Positions 27,701-41,900 of a DNA stretch of 64,000 nucleotides are shown here, piece by piece. Origin of the DNA: Thysanoteuthis rhombus (Eukaryota; Mollusca; Cephalopoda; Oegopsida; Thysanoteuthidae); NCBI GenBank assembly GCA_963457665.1, contig OY735206.1:52207368-52271367 (forward strand). Direction: 5' to 3'. Numbering within the stretch: the stretch's first letter is position 1; each line of letters starts with the position of its first letter. Below the pieces are notes generated by a model that searched no databases, had not been told where the DNA came from, and worked only from the letters and a program-made list of their open reading frames with translations. Position numbers and translations under genes: made by a program.

Positions 27701-30700
27701 TTTGCCCATTTTGCTGCATAATCAACAACATTAGCTAAACCAAAGTTTAATTTGAAGACTATAACTGCAAGAACCATTTCATTGTTTTACTGTATTGTTC
27801 GTCTATCAAATTGAAATGTTCAATGTCTGTCAAAAAAAATGGTTGAAAACTAAGGCAGTATCACTGGGACAACTTTTTTTATTTTGTGTTTAATTAAAAT
27901 CAGTATAAAATATTTCTTTTGTATCTGATTTATTTTCCTGCAATGATATCTTTTTCACTGTGTGTCTCCATTTAAAAAAATTTTTTTTTTTATTACTATT
28001 ATTAGATAGCAACATATATATAATTTGGCTTTACAGTGGATCAAAAAGACTAGATTACAATGCCTGCTGATTCGTAATGCTCTTGTAGGCTTCTCATCTG
28101 TCAGGTAAATGTCAGGGAATTGATAAATTTCCCAAGCTCAAGGAATTGTCTGGGAATTCTACAGATTGTTGGAGTTTTTGAGAATTCCAAATGTTGTTCG
28201 AAATGTGTGGAAGTTCTGTATATTGGCAGGGAGAAATCAAGTGCTCCATGTATATAGATTTTGAAAATGAAAAAGTTTTATCGAATAAAATTAGAAAATT
28301 TATAGGACTTCTTGACATTCTCAATGTAACCAGTCATAGAGCTTCTCAACGATGTTATTGAATAGACATTAATTCTTTGCACTTCAGCTGTTCAATTTAA
28401 TTCAAACATATTTTCTGGAAAAATTTTTCCCTATGTGAAGAAAATCTTGAAATTGAAAGGGAATGGGGAGACTAAGTATAGCTTCTTCTTAATCAAAGAA
28501 GGGAAGCACATTTTTAAAAAAAATTTTGTTTTGTGGTCATTTGAAGGTGCAAAGCTTTTGAAGTGTATTGTAGCTTTGTTTTTGTTTTTTTATTTAAGCA
28601 TATTTTGCAGAATTTAAGGTTGATGACATATTTTCTATGTGTTTTTAAAAAGGTATATTTGAATAAAAAGGTAGCAAGGGGTAATTGAAGAGGCGGTAAG
28701 AGGCCATCAATTACCCTTATGTTGACATCTATAATCAGGTAAATTTGAAAAATGTCAGGGAATTTTGAACTGGCAATTGTTCTAAGCACTGCTTCGTCTG
28801 TATTTAACTCTTTGTAAAGTTTGAATGTTGTGTGTGCACTTAAATAGAATGAAAATTCCTAGTCAAACTTCACACTCCACCTATTTTTAATGAACAGTAA
28901 CTGCTAAAAAATGCCTTAAGTACTTGAACATGTTGATTTCAAATGAGTAGCCGGCAACTGAGAAAAAGTTGTTTGAAATTTAACTTGCAAAATGATGAAA
29001 ACCTAATATATTTGGAGGGGCCTTTTTGTTAGTTCCTACTGCACTAAATAATTAAGGTTCGTCATATTTTTGTTTGTAGTTACAGTTGAGTAGGCTTATT
29101 GGCCTGTGGATGTTGAGGTCTTTTGTGTTTCCTTTTTTATATAACAGCATTATGATTGCTGTGTTCCACTCTTCTGGGACTTTACTAAATTCACAAAATA
29201 CTGGCTCTGCAATGCCCATGATAGATATCTGACAAATTTTGGGGAGGGTCCATGTCCAATGACTGATACTAAAAGGCTGATGATGATATTTTTCTTTGCT
29301 AAATAAATGTAAATTTGTAAAAAAGTTAAACAATTTTAGGTTTACATAACCCTTACTGTAAATAATATAATTTATTTATTTTTTTTCTCAAAATGCCATA
29401 CTGATATAGTAATTACTTCTGTGAATTATTGTCAAACTCAAGTTGATTTAAGTGGAGTAAACTCTTCACTGTGCTGTCCCGTCAAATCAATGCAATATGT
29501 GAAATTAACATTCCTCTACAGTGATTTGAAATCACGACTAAATGATTTTTAGGCAGCTCTCTTACTGACAAGTCTTAGATATTGACAAATTTTTATGCTA
29601 GAAATATGGAAGGGGTTATTTCCTTCTAACAAGTACATTTATAAAATCAAGTGATTGGTAGCTAGCTTTCTTACTAACTGAAATGAACAGACAAGTCTTA
29701 TATACCCCCTAATTTATTTATCGTATAATACAAAAGTTACAGTAATGGTCTTCACTTTTAATAGAAGTAGGAGTGGCGTTTGACCCATTAGCAGTCAAGC
29801 TTGTTAATTACCTAATTGTTGCACCCTGTTTATAATATAATTTACTGCTAGAGTTTTTGATGTATCTAACTGCTGTTTTTGTTTTGCTCTTCCTAGAGGT
29901 CTACCTAGTACTACCATAAACTGTTACAAATGTGTTTGTTGATTAAAGGAAAAGTAACTGATTGAGCAAATTATGATTTGGTGCATTTATTAACTAAATG
30001 CTTCAAGCATTACAAAAATCGTATTCAAAATGCTTTGTAATCCAGAGGATTGAAATCTGGACTATCTCTGTCGTACATTTCCCCTCTCTCTATCTGTCCC
30101 TCTCGTACATTTCCTCTCTCTCTATCTGTCCCTCTCGTACATTTCCCCTCTCTCTATCTGTCCCTCTCGTACATTTCCCCTCTCTCTATCTGTCCCTCTC
30201 GTACATTTCCCCTCTCTCTATCCGTCCCTCTCGTACATTTCCCCGTCTCCCTATCCGTCTCTGTCGTACATTTCCCCGTCTCCCTATCCGTCTCTGTCGT
30301 ACATTTCCCCGTCTCCCTATCCGTCTCTGTCGTACATTTCCCCGTCTCCCTATCCGTCTCTGTCGTACATTTCCCCGTCTCCCTATCCGTCTCTGTCGTA
30401 CATTTCCCCGTCTCCCTATCCGTCTCTGTCGTACATTTCCCCGTCTCCCTATCCGTCTCTGTCGTACATTTCCCCGTCTCCCTATCCGTCTCTGTCGTAC
30501 ATTTCCCCGTCTCCCTATCCGTCTCTGTCGTACATTTCCCCGTCTCCCTATCCGTCTCTGTCGTACATTTCCCCGTCTCCCTATCCGTCTCTGTCGTACA
30601 TTTCCCCGTCTCCCTATCCGTCTCTGTCATACATTTCCCCGTCTCCCTATCCGTCTCTGTTGTACATTTCCCCGTCTCCCTATCCGTCTCTGTCGTACAT

Positions 30701-33700
30701 TTCCCCGTCTCCCTATCTATCTCTATCTATTTTTCTCCATTTCTTCCTAGCTACATTTCCCATTCTTCTCTTTGTACATTTCCCCTCTTTCTGTCTCCCT
30801 CATCTTTACATATCCCCTCTCTCTTTATCTTTCCTCTCCTTCCCACCTCTTTTTCCATTCCCTCCCTCTCTCTCTCTCTTTTCTCCCCTGATGTGTGTCA
30901 ATTTATATGTGTATGTACATATGCATTTATATATGTTTGGATATAGCAGTTATTTGGGTTCCTGCCTTTCTGCCTGGCTGTTCAGCTCAATGGTATTAGT
31001 GATGCTGTTACTTGATTAGTTTCAGGTTTGAATACTGCAGCAGCTTCTCTAGCTGAATTTTTGTCCCTTTCAGAATGAATACTTCACATTTTCTTATGTC
31101 TTCCGGTAAATGAGGTCTCACATCAAGTAATTTGACTGTTCATATTTCAGAAAGAACATGGTTATCCATCATGTAATTCCTTACTTTGGCTATTACTAGC
31201 AAATTTCCTAAGTTTACTGCTGATATTTAGAGTGACCTACACATATTTGAATATAGAAATAACGCAACAATTGAAATGGAAATTAATAATTAAATTATTC
31301 TTTTAGAATATGTATTTTGTAATTTACTAAATGACGGTTGCTTCCCTTATTATCTTGACTATTAATGAATTTGTGAACACTAAAGCTAGGAATTTTATGG
31401 AGATGGCATATTATCATCATAGGTTCATTATGAAAGGTTATTCCTTCAAATGTGTCATGTTTTTATTAAATATGTACCTTTTTGCTATTTGTATCATCCG
31501 TCATCTTACGATTGAAAGACTGACAATTTTTATGATCTGATGACTAGACCTCCTCCTTTCTAAAATTTCTGTTGATATCTCAAAAAAACATTACAGATTC
31601 TTATGGACACTTTTGAGTTCTTCAATCTCAGAAAAGCTTAGTGATCTATTGTCATATACACACATTTGAATTCGCTTATTATCCCAGAGTGTTGAAAACT
31701 GAAAGCGTTTGATATTATTTAATCCGTTGATTAAGCTGCAATTTTTTCACAATTCTAGAAGACTTGTTAAAAAACATCAACCTAAACTCTCAGTTTGTGT
31801 CTGGCGTAATTCATGTTTGTTTTTTGAAAACTATGATCACTATCAAACAATAAGTGAGCAAAGTGATTTATTCATTGATCATACTTTTTACCAATTTTTT
31901 GATTGATCACCCCAAACACAGCATGCTGTTAAAACATGATGGTCATATGACTGTTCAATTGTGTGACCGACTAGATCTGTTTCATTTGGAATCAGATTGA
32001 AAGATTCTAGTAAAAATCTTAATTTTGCTTTGATGTATTGTACAAGGTCTGTCTGGAAAGTCTCCAGCCATTTAATATATTATATATTAATAATATTAAT
32101 GAAAAAAATTGCCTACCTTGAACAATGGCGCTTTAGTTCCTTCAATGTACACCCTTTGAGACCTCACTGATTTATCCCAGTGACCCTCCCACTATTCTGA
32201 AGTTTTCTCTTGGCCTCAGCGTCAGCTGCCTCATCGTGTCCTCCTTGAGCTCTTCCAGTCTGAAACCTCCGCCCTATCGACAGCGAAAGTAATGGTGTCT
32301 ACGAAATCAGATTGCACTTTTGCTTTTTATTTTCATTTCATTTCTATTCATTTAATTTATCATGAATTGTGATGTCTTTTGGTTCTCTTAATTATAAGGA
32401 AATACTTCAGTGCATAAAAGCAGAAACACAAAAGTAGCATCAAGGAAGAATTGGAGAAAAAAAACTAGTCGCAAAAGGGGAGCAAATAAACTGACAACTC
32501 AGTTACAAATAAACTGACATATGTCTTTTTATCTGGTCATTTCTCTTGTTCATACGCAAGCGCTCTTATGCATACAAGTACATACACATACATCGAGGAA
32601 ACTACTCACCACTTCCATCAGTTGTTAACAATTAAACTGTATTGGATAATATGAAATACTTTTCAGGTATTTGGCTAAGACTAAAATTATTGATGAAGTA
32701 ATAAAACAGACATGGACCGTTTGGAGAAGTTCGTTTCAGACTCGTATACCTGGGGAAAAAGAACTTATAAAAGGAGACATCGGACCAGCTTACTTTAGAC
32801 AATAAACTTATAATATACATATATGTACTGCAGGTCTGCCCTCATTATCTATTTGATTTCATTTATTCATAATAACTTTGTTTTGCAATTAAAATTATTT
32901 TATTATGAATTGTTCCTGGATTTTACTGTTCAGTAAAGGGGATTAAATTCAAGTCATTTGTACATTCAATATACAAATGACCAGGATTCAACACCATTTA
33001 CTAAATAGTAGAGTCCAGAAACAGATTACTGTACTGAAGACATGTACGAAACCTAAGGCTTATCAAAGATTATTGTACATTAAAACAATAACCAAAAAGT
33101 TTAGCTTTTTTTAAAAAAAATTTTCTCTTTTCACTTTTTTCTTAAATATATCTAACCCTTATAGTGGAATTCGTTTAGTTATAAAGAATATTAGAGTGAG
33201 AGCTGGCTCAATAGTTGAATCCATTAGATATGGAAGTATTAAATAAACAGAATTGACTTGAATAGCATTTATCAGAAAGAGGCTAAGAGAAAATGAATAA
33301 ATGTGCAGGCTAAGTACAATTATATGAAAAAAATTGTATTCCTCTTGAATCTCTTCTTTTGAACATCCAAATAAACTATTCTGCATTGTTTCCTACTTTT
33401 ACTTGATTGCAAATGACTCTCTTTCAAAGGTTTGCTGCTGTCTTACAGGAGCCTATGTATGGAGTCATCATTGTACACCCCCCCCCGCACAGACAAGCTT
33501 TTCTTATAAGATATACGTTATAATCTTAGCCATATATTGTGTGTCTGTGTTTCAGGTTGGGGTTGCACATTTCTTAAGGTATGATTCCTGAAGCAAAGTT
33601 AATTCCCGAATTAAAACCCATCAGAGATTTTTCTTCCAATGGACAATGTCTGGTAACTGGTTGTATACAACAATTGACTGGAAATGATCCATTTCTTCTT

Positions 33701-36700
33701 AAATCTATCTGCATATATATATATATATATATATATATCATGCATGTCAACCTTGGTCCCAGGTTTCTTCTTCGAGTCAGCTTGCTCAAAATTGATTGTG
33801 GTTGTATAATTTTATACAGATTCTGCTACAAAAAACATCAGCTATGCCACTAACAAAGCCTTAATCAGATGATTACTCTGGAGTGGGGCATGGCTCCAGG
33901 TTCTAAACATCATTTGCAATCCTGAGTGCTCCAGCAGTGCCTTACAATATGACCAGACTTTGTTGGTTGTCCATCACAATGTGGGGATACCAAATGAAAA
34001 TACAGCTTCATCATATATTCTTGTATTCACTACTTTCAAGTAAATGTTCTTGAGACCAGAAAAGAAATGTTAATTCAATGTGAAATTTGAATTAACTGAT
34101 CATATGTCAAGGTGCTGATTGGTGAAAGTGAACTTCAGCTTTGTCTAATCTGAAATGACTAGCCTTCTTAATCTTATAAACTGATAGCTTGTGCCAACAA
34201 AGGAATCTTGTATACTATGATGTTTTCCACCAGTACTGGTCCTTTCCCCTCAGTTTGAAAATCTCTAAAAGATTTATGCCATTGTTAACTCAGTTGACCA
34301 TTTTTGGTGAGATGTATTTCATTTAATTGTTCTCATCTACATCCAATTATGGGTGATAGAAAAGAAAATAGTTAGAAAATGAAATTCAAGTCTAATTTAT
34401 CCATGAGTAAAGCAGAATCACTTATGATTTCAACTGAAGTTCGAAAGAGAAGAAAAGAAAAAACTTGGGATTGTAAAGGCAATTTTCAAAACCCCTACAT
34501 ATACAAAAATTCCCTTTACAACCCGCAGTCTTTTTATTCTGCTGAAAATTTTAAATAGTTTCATCTCTTCTGGTGGAGTATAGTATGTCAATGACAGTTT
34601 TCTGTTCATTCTTTGATGAAAATAAAAACTACTTACGTTTTATATTTTTCTTTGTTTTTAAGCTACTATCTTGACAAGTGTACCTCTCCCCCCCTCTCTC
34701 ATTGAAAAAGCATTCTAGTGACGAGTTAGAAAAATCATGAGTTACCTCCCTTACATTTGTGTGGGCCAATAGGACGGTAGTCGGATTGAGTGCTTCGTCA
34801 GGAATTTTAGTTTGCGTGTGATTAGAGTAGAATATACAAAGAATGGTCATTAGCGCTGACTTTGGAGTCAGCATGATGAGCAGATGTTTAATATATAAAT
34901 GTGGATATTGCAAAGAGAACATTTGAATGTGTAAATGTTTGTTTCCTAATTTTCTTTTCTTTCTGGTTTGCTTCAATACTCTTGAGATGGTAGTTAGAGA
35001 ATAGTAATTCATTTAAGTGTTTTAATAGTAAATGACTGAATTTCATAACGTTATATTGATAAAATCTAATTGATTTTCTCATTAAATTTCTCCATCTCTG
35101 ACTTCAGAATACTTGATTAAAAATATTATAAAGGGTCTGGAGTTACTAAAAAAATTCCTGCTTTGGATTTAATTAGCTGTTCATGTGTAGATAATACATA
35201 AGATACACATATAAGATCAATTTTAGCTTACAGTGATGTGTTAATATCAAGTTATTTGGCATGAAATTGCCAATTTATAAAAACAAAATCAATTGAAAAA
35301 CCTTATAAGAGAAAATTATTTATTCAATCAAAATTTTCTCATTTGACCTCTATAGATTAATTTTACTTAGGTAGTAAAATTAGGAACTTCTGAAAAATCC
35401 ATTGAATGCCTCTTTAATTTGATCTTGCTTGGAGAATTCCTTCCCCATAAGGAAGTAGTCTAGAGATGCTTTAAGAAAAAAAATGATTCTCCATAGGGAA
35501 GAAGTTGGATGAATATTGTGACATGATGGTAATATTATCATGCAACAAAATAATGAAAGCCTCCTCAAGTAGATAATAGAACAACATTGAGGTGACCTCT
35601 CTGGAGTAAAAGTCTGGGCAAATTGTATAGAGATCCTGGGATGCCCAGTTGACTGAATCCCTCTCTTGATCTTGCCGATATGGTCCAAAGGAAAGTGGAG
35701 CAATAGGTTTGGCCAGAACTTTGTTACGGAAGCTGGCATAAGAACATGGCTAGAGAGCCTAGTCACTCTGCTATTTATCCAAAGTTTGGGGAAGAGATGA
35801 ATTTATGCTTTCCTGGAGTGCATTAGTATGAAGTGAATGCAAACTCTCTCAGCCAGATCTTAAACTCTTTTCACAGATTTCATTCTCTTGTGTTCCACCA
35901 AAAACCACTTATCCTAACCTTCTAGGAATGATAGTATAGTTTCAATGTTTCAGTCCTACCTTCGGCTATTGTGCAGAGTTTAAGTTATTTTACAAAACCT
36001 ATTTTTCATTTCAAGTGATGATGAAGATGCAAGAATGGATGATTTTCATACTGTTTAACTTGATTGAATCAAACATCCATTTGCTGGATTTTTGTTCCTC
36101 AACCAATTCATTTCAAATCCGTTTAGTGGGCTTGTTTTTGTTTGTTTTTGTCTTTTACCACTCACTTTTAAATGATCTGAGTCGACTGGTTTTTGGATCT
36201 TTTAAAGTTTCCGTCGTTGTTTCTTTGGATATTTAAAACTAAAATCTCCAATTGCAGTTTTTTCCCGTCCTTTTTTTTTTTTTTTTCTCAGATCATAAAC
36301 TTAGCCTTAGTTTACTGACAACATTGTTCCCAGATATTGAGTTTGTGGTGTACAGCACACTGCTACTAGTGTTATTGATGCCATTACCAAAAAAAGCACC
36401 TACAGTTGCTTAAAATCAGCCTATTTTGAGCATGTGAAATCACGTTTCACAGATGACCAATGAAATCTTGTATAATACTTAGATATTATAAACCTAAACA
36501 GCAAATTAAAACTAACTTCTGATCATGAGAGAGAGACTAGCTGTAATTCTTGATCAATGAGTCAGCCATCTATAATAATAATCATATTAATCATGAACAG
36601 GAAATTGTAGAAGTTTTTGTTTTAAGATAATACAGTAGTTCCCCTATGTATACTTCTATTCATTTTTTTTTTCCTTACATAGCTATGATAAAGCCAAATT

Positions 36701-38867
36701 AACAAATTAGACACGGTATGAGCTTCAATATTAGCTACAATAACTAATAATAAAAAAAAAACAATTAGAACAATGTACTGTAATAAAAGTTATGTGAGAA
36801 GATTTATTCTTAGTGTAGATCTCAGCTTATGATTTTTTTCCTTCTTTCAAAGTTGATAACTTCAATGTTTTCACTTCAAGGAAACACTTTACAGCTTATC
36901 TATATTGCTAAAGCTAGCATCACTGCTCTAATGCTTTGGAACCACTATCAAGTAAAATCTATGAATTGTTTATTTTGGGGGTTTATAGCAGTAACTGAAA
37001 CTGAAAAGCAAAACTGCATATAAGGGGAGACAACTTATGATATGAAATAATGATATATTTTTGTGCATATATTGAATAGTCCAGTTTGAAGTTAAATTCT
37101 TTTCTTTCTATTAGTAAGTATCCGAGAGAGAAGATCTATAAAAGCGTGTCTGTGTTTTAAACTTTATTCTCTACAAATTTTCCAGCTTCAATCTGTTTCA
37201 ATTCATCTTCATTTATTTGTGTTTCCACTTAGTTTTCTAACATTCTATTTATTTGTTTCAGCTATGTGGGGTGTGCATGATAGAGATTTGATACTTCGTA
37301 AAGCTCTTTATGACACGATGACAAAAGAGACATACCGGGGAGCACTGTATAGACGTTGGAGATGGCAACAGACAATGATTAATAAGGAAGTAAGTAATTT
37401 GATTTACCAGTAATCTCTTCATCTTGACAGAATCTTGATAATCTCTAAACTTTCATTACAGTTATGGGTTAAAATTTTAAGGAAGAATTTTGTGGTTTAA
37501 TTTTCTCAGTTCTTGTCTGCATTTACAAGATCTGTCCAGAAAGTATCCAGCCAGTTTGAATATCTCGGGAACCAGTTACACAGCCTTATGGAACTTGGCA
37601 ACCAATCAGAGAGGACCTTACAGCATATACGTGGAAAATTTTCCATTACGATTTCTCAGTCAGCAGGGAGATATTATGAGCTTGCATACTGTGTGACCGT
37701 CACATTTATGAAGTCATTCTTCATTTTTAGCAAAAGATTACATAACCCAGATCTTTCAGCGTCACCCCTACGGTCCAAATTTGTCTCTCTGCAGCTTATG
37801 GCCATTCGCAAAGAGATATCAGACCATGGACGAGATTAAGGGGAATACCACGAGGCAGTTGATGATGATTGTTACAGTCTGTTTTGAAAAGTGGAAGGGA
37901 TGCTCTGGATAAGTGTGTAAGGTCCCAAGAGGAGTACTTTGAATGGAACTAAGGAGTCATTGGCCTTGGTAACCAATGGTATTTTTGCTAAAAATGAAAT
38001 GGCACTATACCATCTGGACGGACATCATGAATTGCATTTCTTGTGGGATGTTTCTATTTGGTTTCCACTCACCATATATACTGGCATATAAGTCGACTTT
38101 TTATGTGTAAGGAATTCCCCCTTTTACATCATATTGCTCTGTTTAGACCCTATGAATGTGACAATCTGATGGACGTAGTGTTGCTCTATTTTGGTTAGTC
38201 AACTAATCTGATGATTATTGGACTAAACTTGAATTAAACCTTAGTATTGGGGTCAACTTATATGCCAGCATATATGATAATTCTTTCTTTTTCCCTTCCA
38301 TATGAAATATAGATAAATGAAATGACAAATGAAGCAATAAAAAATAAATTGTATTTAAAAATAAAAAAGATTCTGTTAACAAAACAGGAGAAATTGAACT
38401 CTAGACATTATTCTGATAGGATTGAATTATCCTATTTGAAACTGGGACACCAATTAACTGCAACAACCACCTTTTTATAATGAAAAGATGAGCACGTATA
38501 TAGTTTGAATTCTGTTATAAAGAGATAATCCTGGATTTGTGCCAATCCTTTGTAAGAATCATGCTAATTATAAAAGAATTAATTCTCAGTGTATTAAGTC
38601 TACCTGTTTAATGATAGTCTCTAATTTTTCACAATTTGAAGGAATAATGATAGATATTTATGGATGAACAATTTATGAAAAGCTTTTTTATATGATTTAA
38701 AAAAAACAAATTCCTGAGGTACAAAGTATACTCATAGAAAAAGGAATACTAGATGTAAATTCTTTAATTATGCTCAGAAAATACAGAGCTTACTCTAAAA
38801 TTTTCTATCTTGCAAGTTGACCATAAATCTAACTTTATTCACTATGCATTTTCTAAATTTGTAAACC

Positions 38868-38903
<36 letters not shown>

Positions 38904-41900
38904 TAAATTTAGAGTTTCAAAATGTCAATTTTGGGGACATTCTTTGTAAAAATCTATGTTTTTTGCATATTCCTCACATATCATTCGAGGGAGAACATTC
39001 TTTCTGGCAATGTTGAGTAATTTTTCAAGTTGAATCAACTTGTGCACCTCGGGTCAACTCTTTTGGTTTCAAAAATTCTATGGACTAAGGCAACTGCGGA
39101 GCTACTGATTTCTTGTCATTGTAGCCTTCTCTTATGGACTGCCTCATAGGACTGGAAGGCTCCATCTGCTCAATTCTTTCATTTATAGCTTGGGTTCTGA
39201 AAATAGATTCATGCCTTTCCCAAGTTCATTAGTGCAGAGTCAGTACAAACTACCTCAACTGGAATTTGAACATAGTTTGCCAATTCTATTTTCCATACTG
39301 TCAACAGTGAAGCCACCCCACAGCTATATAAAATTAATGCATAGTTTGGTTAAACCCTCGGTTTGGGACATTTTGAAGTTTTGAAATTGTTGTTGCAATT
39401 TTTAAGATTTCAACAAGCATGCCCATTTCTATTTCATTTAGAAAAAAATTGCTGTTATTAATTAATTGATCAAAGACTATTTCAGGTGAGAAGTAAAAAA
39501 TAAAAATTTAGAATACGCCTTCAAGTCTAAAAGATTCTGAGAGGGACAACTTCATTGTTACTAACAACCGAATAGAAATCAGTTTTAAAATATTTGATAC
39601 TGGAATGCTAATTGTAAAAAAATAAAAAAATTTTGGATCCACCCACAAATTTAATTTCCTCTTCTGTAGTTTATTGCCCATCCCTCCACAAAATTGAAAA
39701 CTATTGAGAACTTCTCAGGATATTGTGTGAATAGGCAGACGTGAGTGAATAGATATGCCTCTTCTAACTTTGTTGGTAGAAGTAATAACACTCAAATGAA
39801 CTGGTTCCCTCTCACTGTTTTTGTGCAACATTTATGTATTACACATTATAAAAAATGAAGTTCTTTGTTAATCATGAACCATACAAGTTTGTCTTATTAA
39901 AATTAATAATCTTCATGCCATGTTAATACTGAAATGAGATGTAAAACTTTGGTTTATATAATTTAGCTACAGTATTGTAATCTCTTCATTACCCCTTTTG
40001 AGACTTCTAAGATAAACATGTCCCAAGATTCCTAAGGTAGCAGGACATTGTTTCCTCTAAGATGTGCGCATGTGTGTGCGCATGTTTTGCAAAGAAAATT
40101 AATGTGTGCACAGAAGATTTTAAATTCTGTTAATGGCTTACTGAGTTTTTATCGGAAAAAAATTGCTTTGCTATGTTAAATTCAGAAGTGTGCGCATACT
40201 TTTGTCTCGGATAAAAATTTGCACAACATGAAACTTTTTCACAGACTAGCTACTAAAAGTTTGAAGGAACTTTGCAACTGGGATTTGTCCTGTAGTTCTC
40301 TAGGACACATGCCTAATGCAAAATAAGTATTGTAAACCTTTGATATAACAAATTTTGTTGTCAACAAACTCATGGATCCACTTGATTTATGGTTTCATGA
40401 AGAAAATGATTAGTACACATCCATGATAATGTTAAAGATCAAAAATTGGAAGTTAATGTGTTTCATTGAATTGAGAAGAACATGTACTATACTTTGATCT
40501 TGAACTAAATGTCCCAAACAGCTGGACCACAATACTAGACTAGTGCTACAAACTTATTTATTATTTACCAAATGATGTAAGGTAAGGTTGAAAATAGAAT
40601 GAGGGGCAATGGATCTTCCTTTGGATTTACCAAAAAGATATTCATTGAAGGTGGCAAACTACTGAACTCACTTCTTAGATATGTTTTGGGGATTTTCATC
40701 GAACTTTTTAAACTAATTTTGTGTTAATAGATTCACTTTCATGTGATGAAGAGGAGACAATAGATGAACATGAAATGAAAAAAAAGTCTCTCTGTATCTA
40801 TCCTGTTTACAATACAGTAAAAATATTTTCTTGCCTTTCATCTAAAGTTGTATTATTGATTCTGTGAGTTTCTCAGACCTTTCTAAGAGATTCAAAAGGT
40901 TTTCGTGCAGACAAAATTTGAATCAGTTAATTGTGTTCATTAGAAAGGATAGTGAGTGGGTGAAGGAAGGGGAAATTTTAAAATTTTTTTATATCACACT
41001 ACATGATATGATTCTTTTTAAAAAAAATCAGTTCTTGTAATGAAAAAAGTAATAAAAAAGAAGATAGAGAAAGAAAGACTATACAGTGTTTATAATTAAT
41101 GTATACACTTCACACATATATATATTTTTATAACTTTTCCAAAATTCAATGAATTTTGGGTGATATTTTTCGTTTTATTTTCAATGCCATGATTATTTAT
41201 TTTTGTTCCTAATTATTTAACAGGGATTGATATGAAATATCAATTGGAAACAGTTTTATTACAGAAACAAATGTTGAATAAATTGAATGTAGTCAAATTC
41301 TGTCTAATTCTATTAACAACGTCGCAGGTTTTCTGCAGAATCTGTACTTTTTCTTGTTTCCTTCAATCTGTATAACATATCAGTTGATCTGAATCTGCCA
41401 TTTCTAAAAAATTGTCACTGACTCTGACAGGGGAGGCTATTAATGATTTTCATCAATGTCACAATATCATGGATGTAATTTTATCTTGAATTTATCTTTT
41501 ATCCATTTTTTAAAATTTCATTTCATTCTTTTTATTAGGTGAACCATTATTGATTTTTACTAGTATTTTTCTCATCGTAATTTTACATTTTTGCTTTTCA
41601 TTTAAATTACTCTGAATATTATTCTATGGCCGTTAGTCCATAGTGCAGATTGGAAATGAAAGATAAGCTCTTGATGAGATTCAAACTCACATCCCTTTGC
41701 TGAGAACTTATTTTTGATTCAAGTTACTCACTAATGAGGGTCTGAGTAATTGCGATGCAAAGCAAATAAAATCAAAATGAAGGAAAAACTTGTCAAAAAT
41801 GAATAATGACAATCATAGAACTTCATTCATTTTTTATTCCTATTGTTTTTTTATTGTCTGCTCATACTGAAAGCAAAAACTTACTTTCCTCTTACTTGTA

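Larger units (their letters stand above)
26184..37261 (+). other. OTUD7 intron 3
   Basis: An 11.1-kb intron from GTAAGT to TTTCAG. It holds an interspersed repeat (26418-26565), repeat R (28090-28800), a rearranged LINE (29052-29292), a SINE, a 33-bp minisatellite, a mariner relic (32046-32295) and a short (TA)n at 33712-33738. Nothing recognisable at 26.6-28.0 kb, 31.0-32.0 kb or 33.8-37.2 kb. Confidence 0.85.

Noticed and set aside
30241..30720. CRISPR-like regular array
   Set aside because: The 33-bp copies are directly adjacent with no unique spacers, and the host is a eukaryote.
29998..30946. Repetitive open frames ([22 protein letters not shown] on minus)
   Set aside because: A 33-bp tandem unit keeps all frames open. 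The frames are trivial repeats with no flanking coding sequence.
34629..35012. 127-codon open frame on -
   Set aside because: No recognisable domain. Part overlaps repeat-like sequence (GGGAGGTAAC type), so it is likely chance.
36280..36320. Acceptor-like T tract followed by CAGATCATAAACTTAG, resembling the exon start at 22178
   Set aside because: The resemblance stops after about 12 bases; the following sequence has no open frame matching OTUD7.
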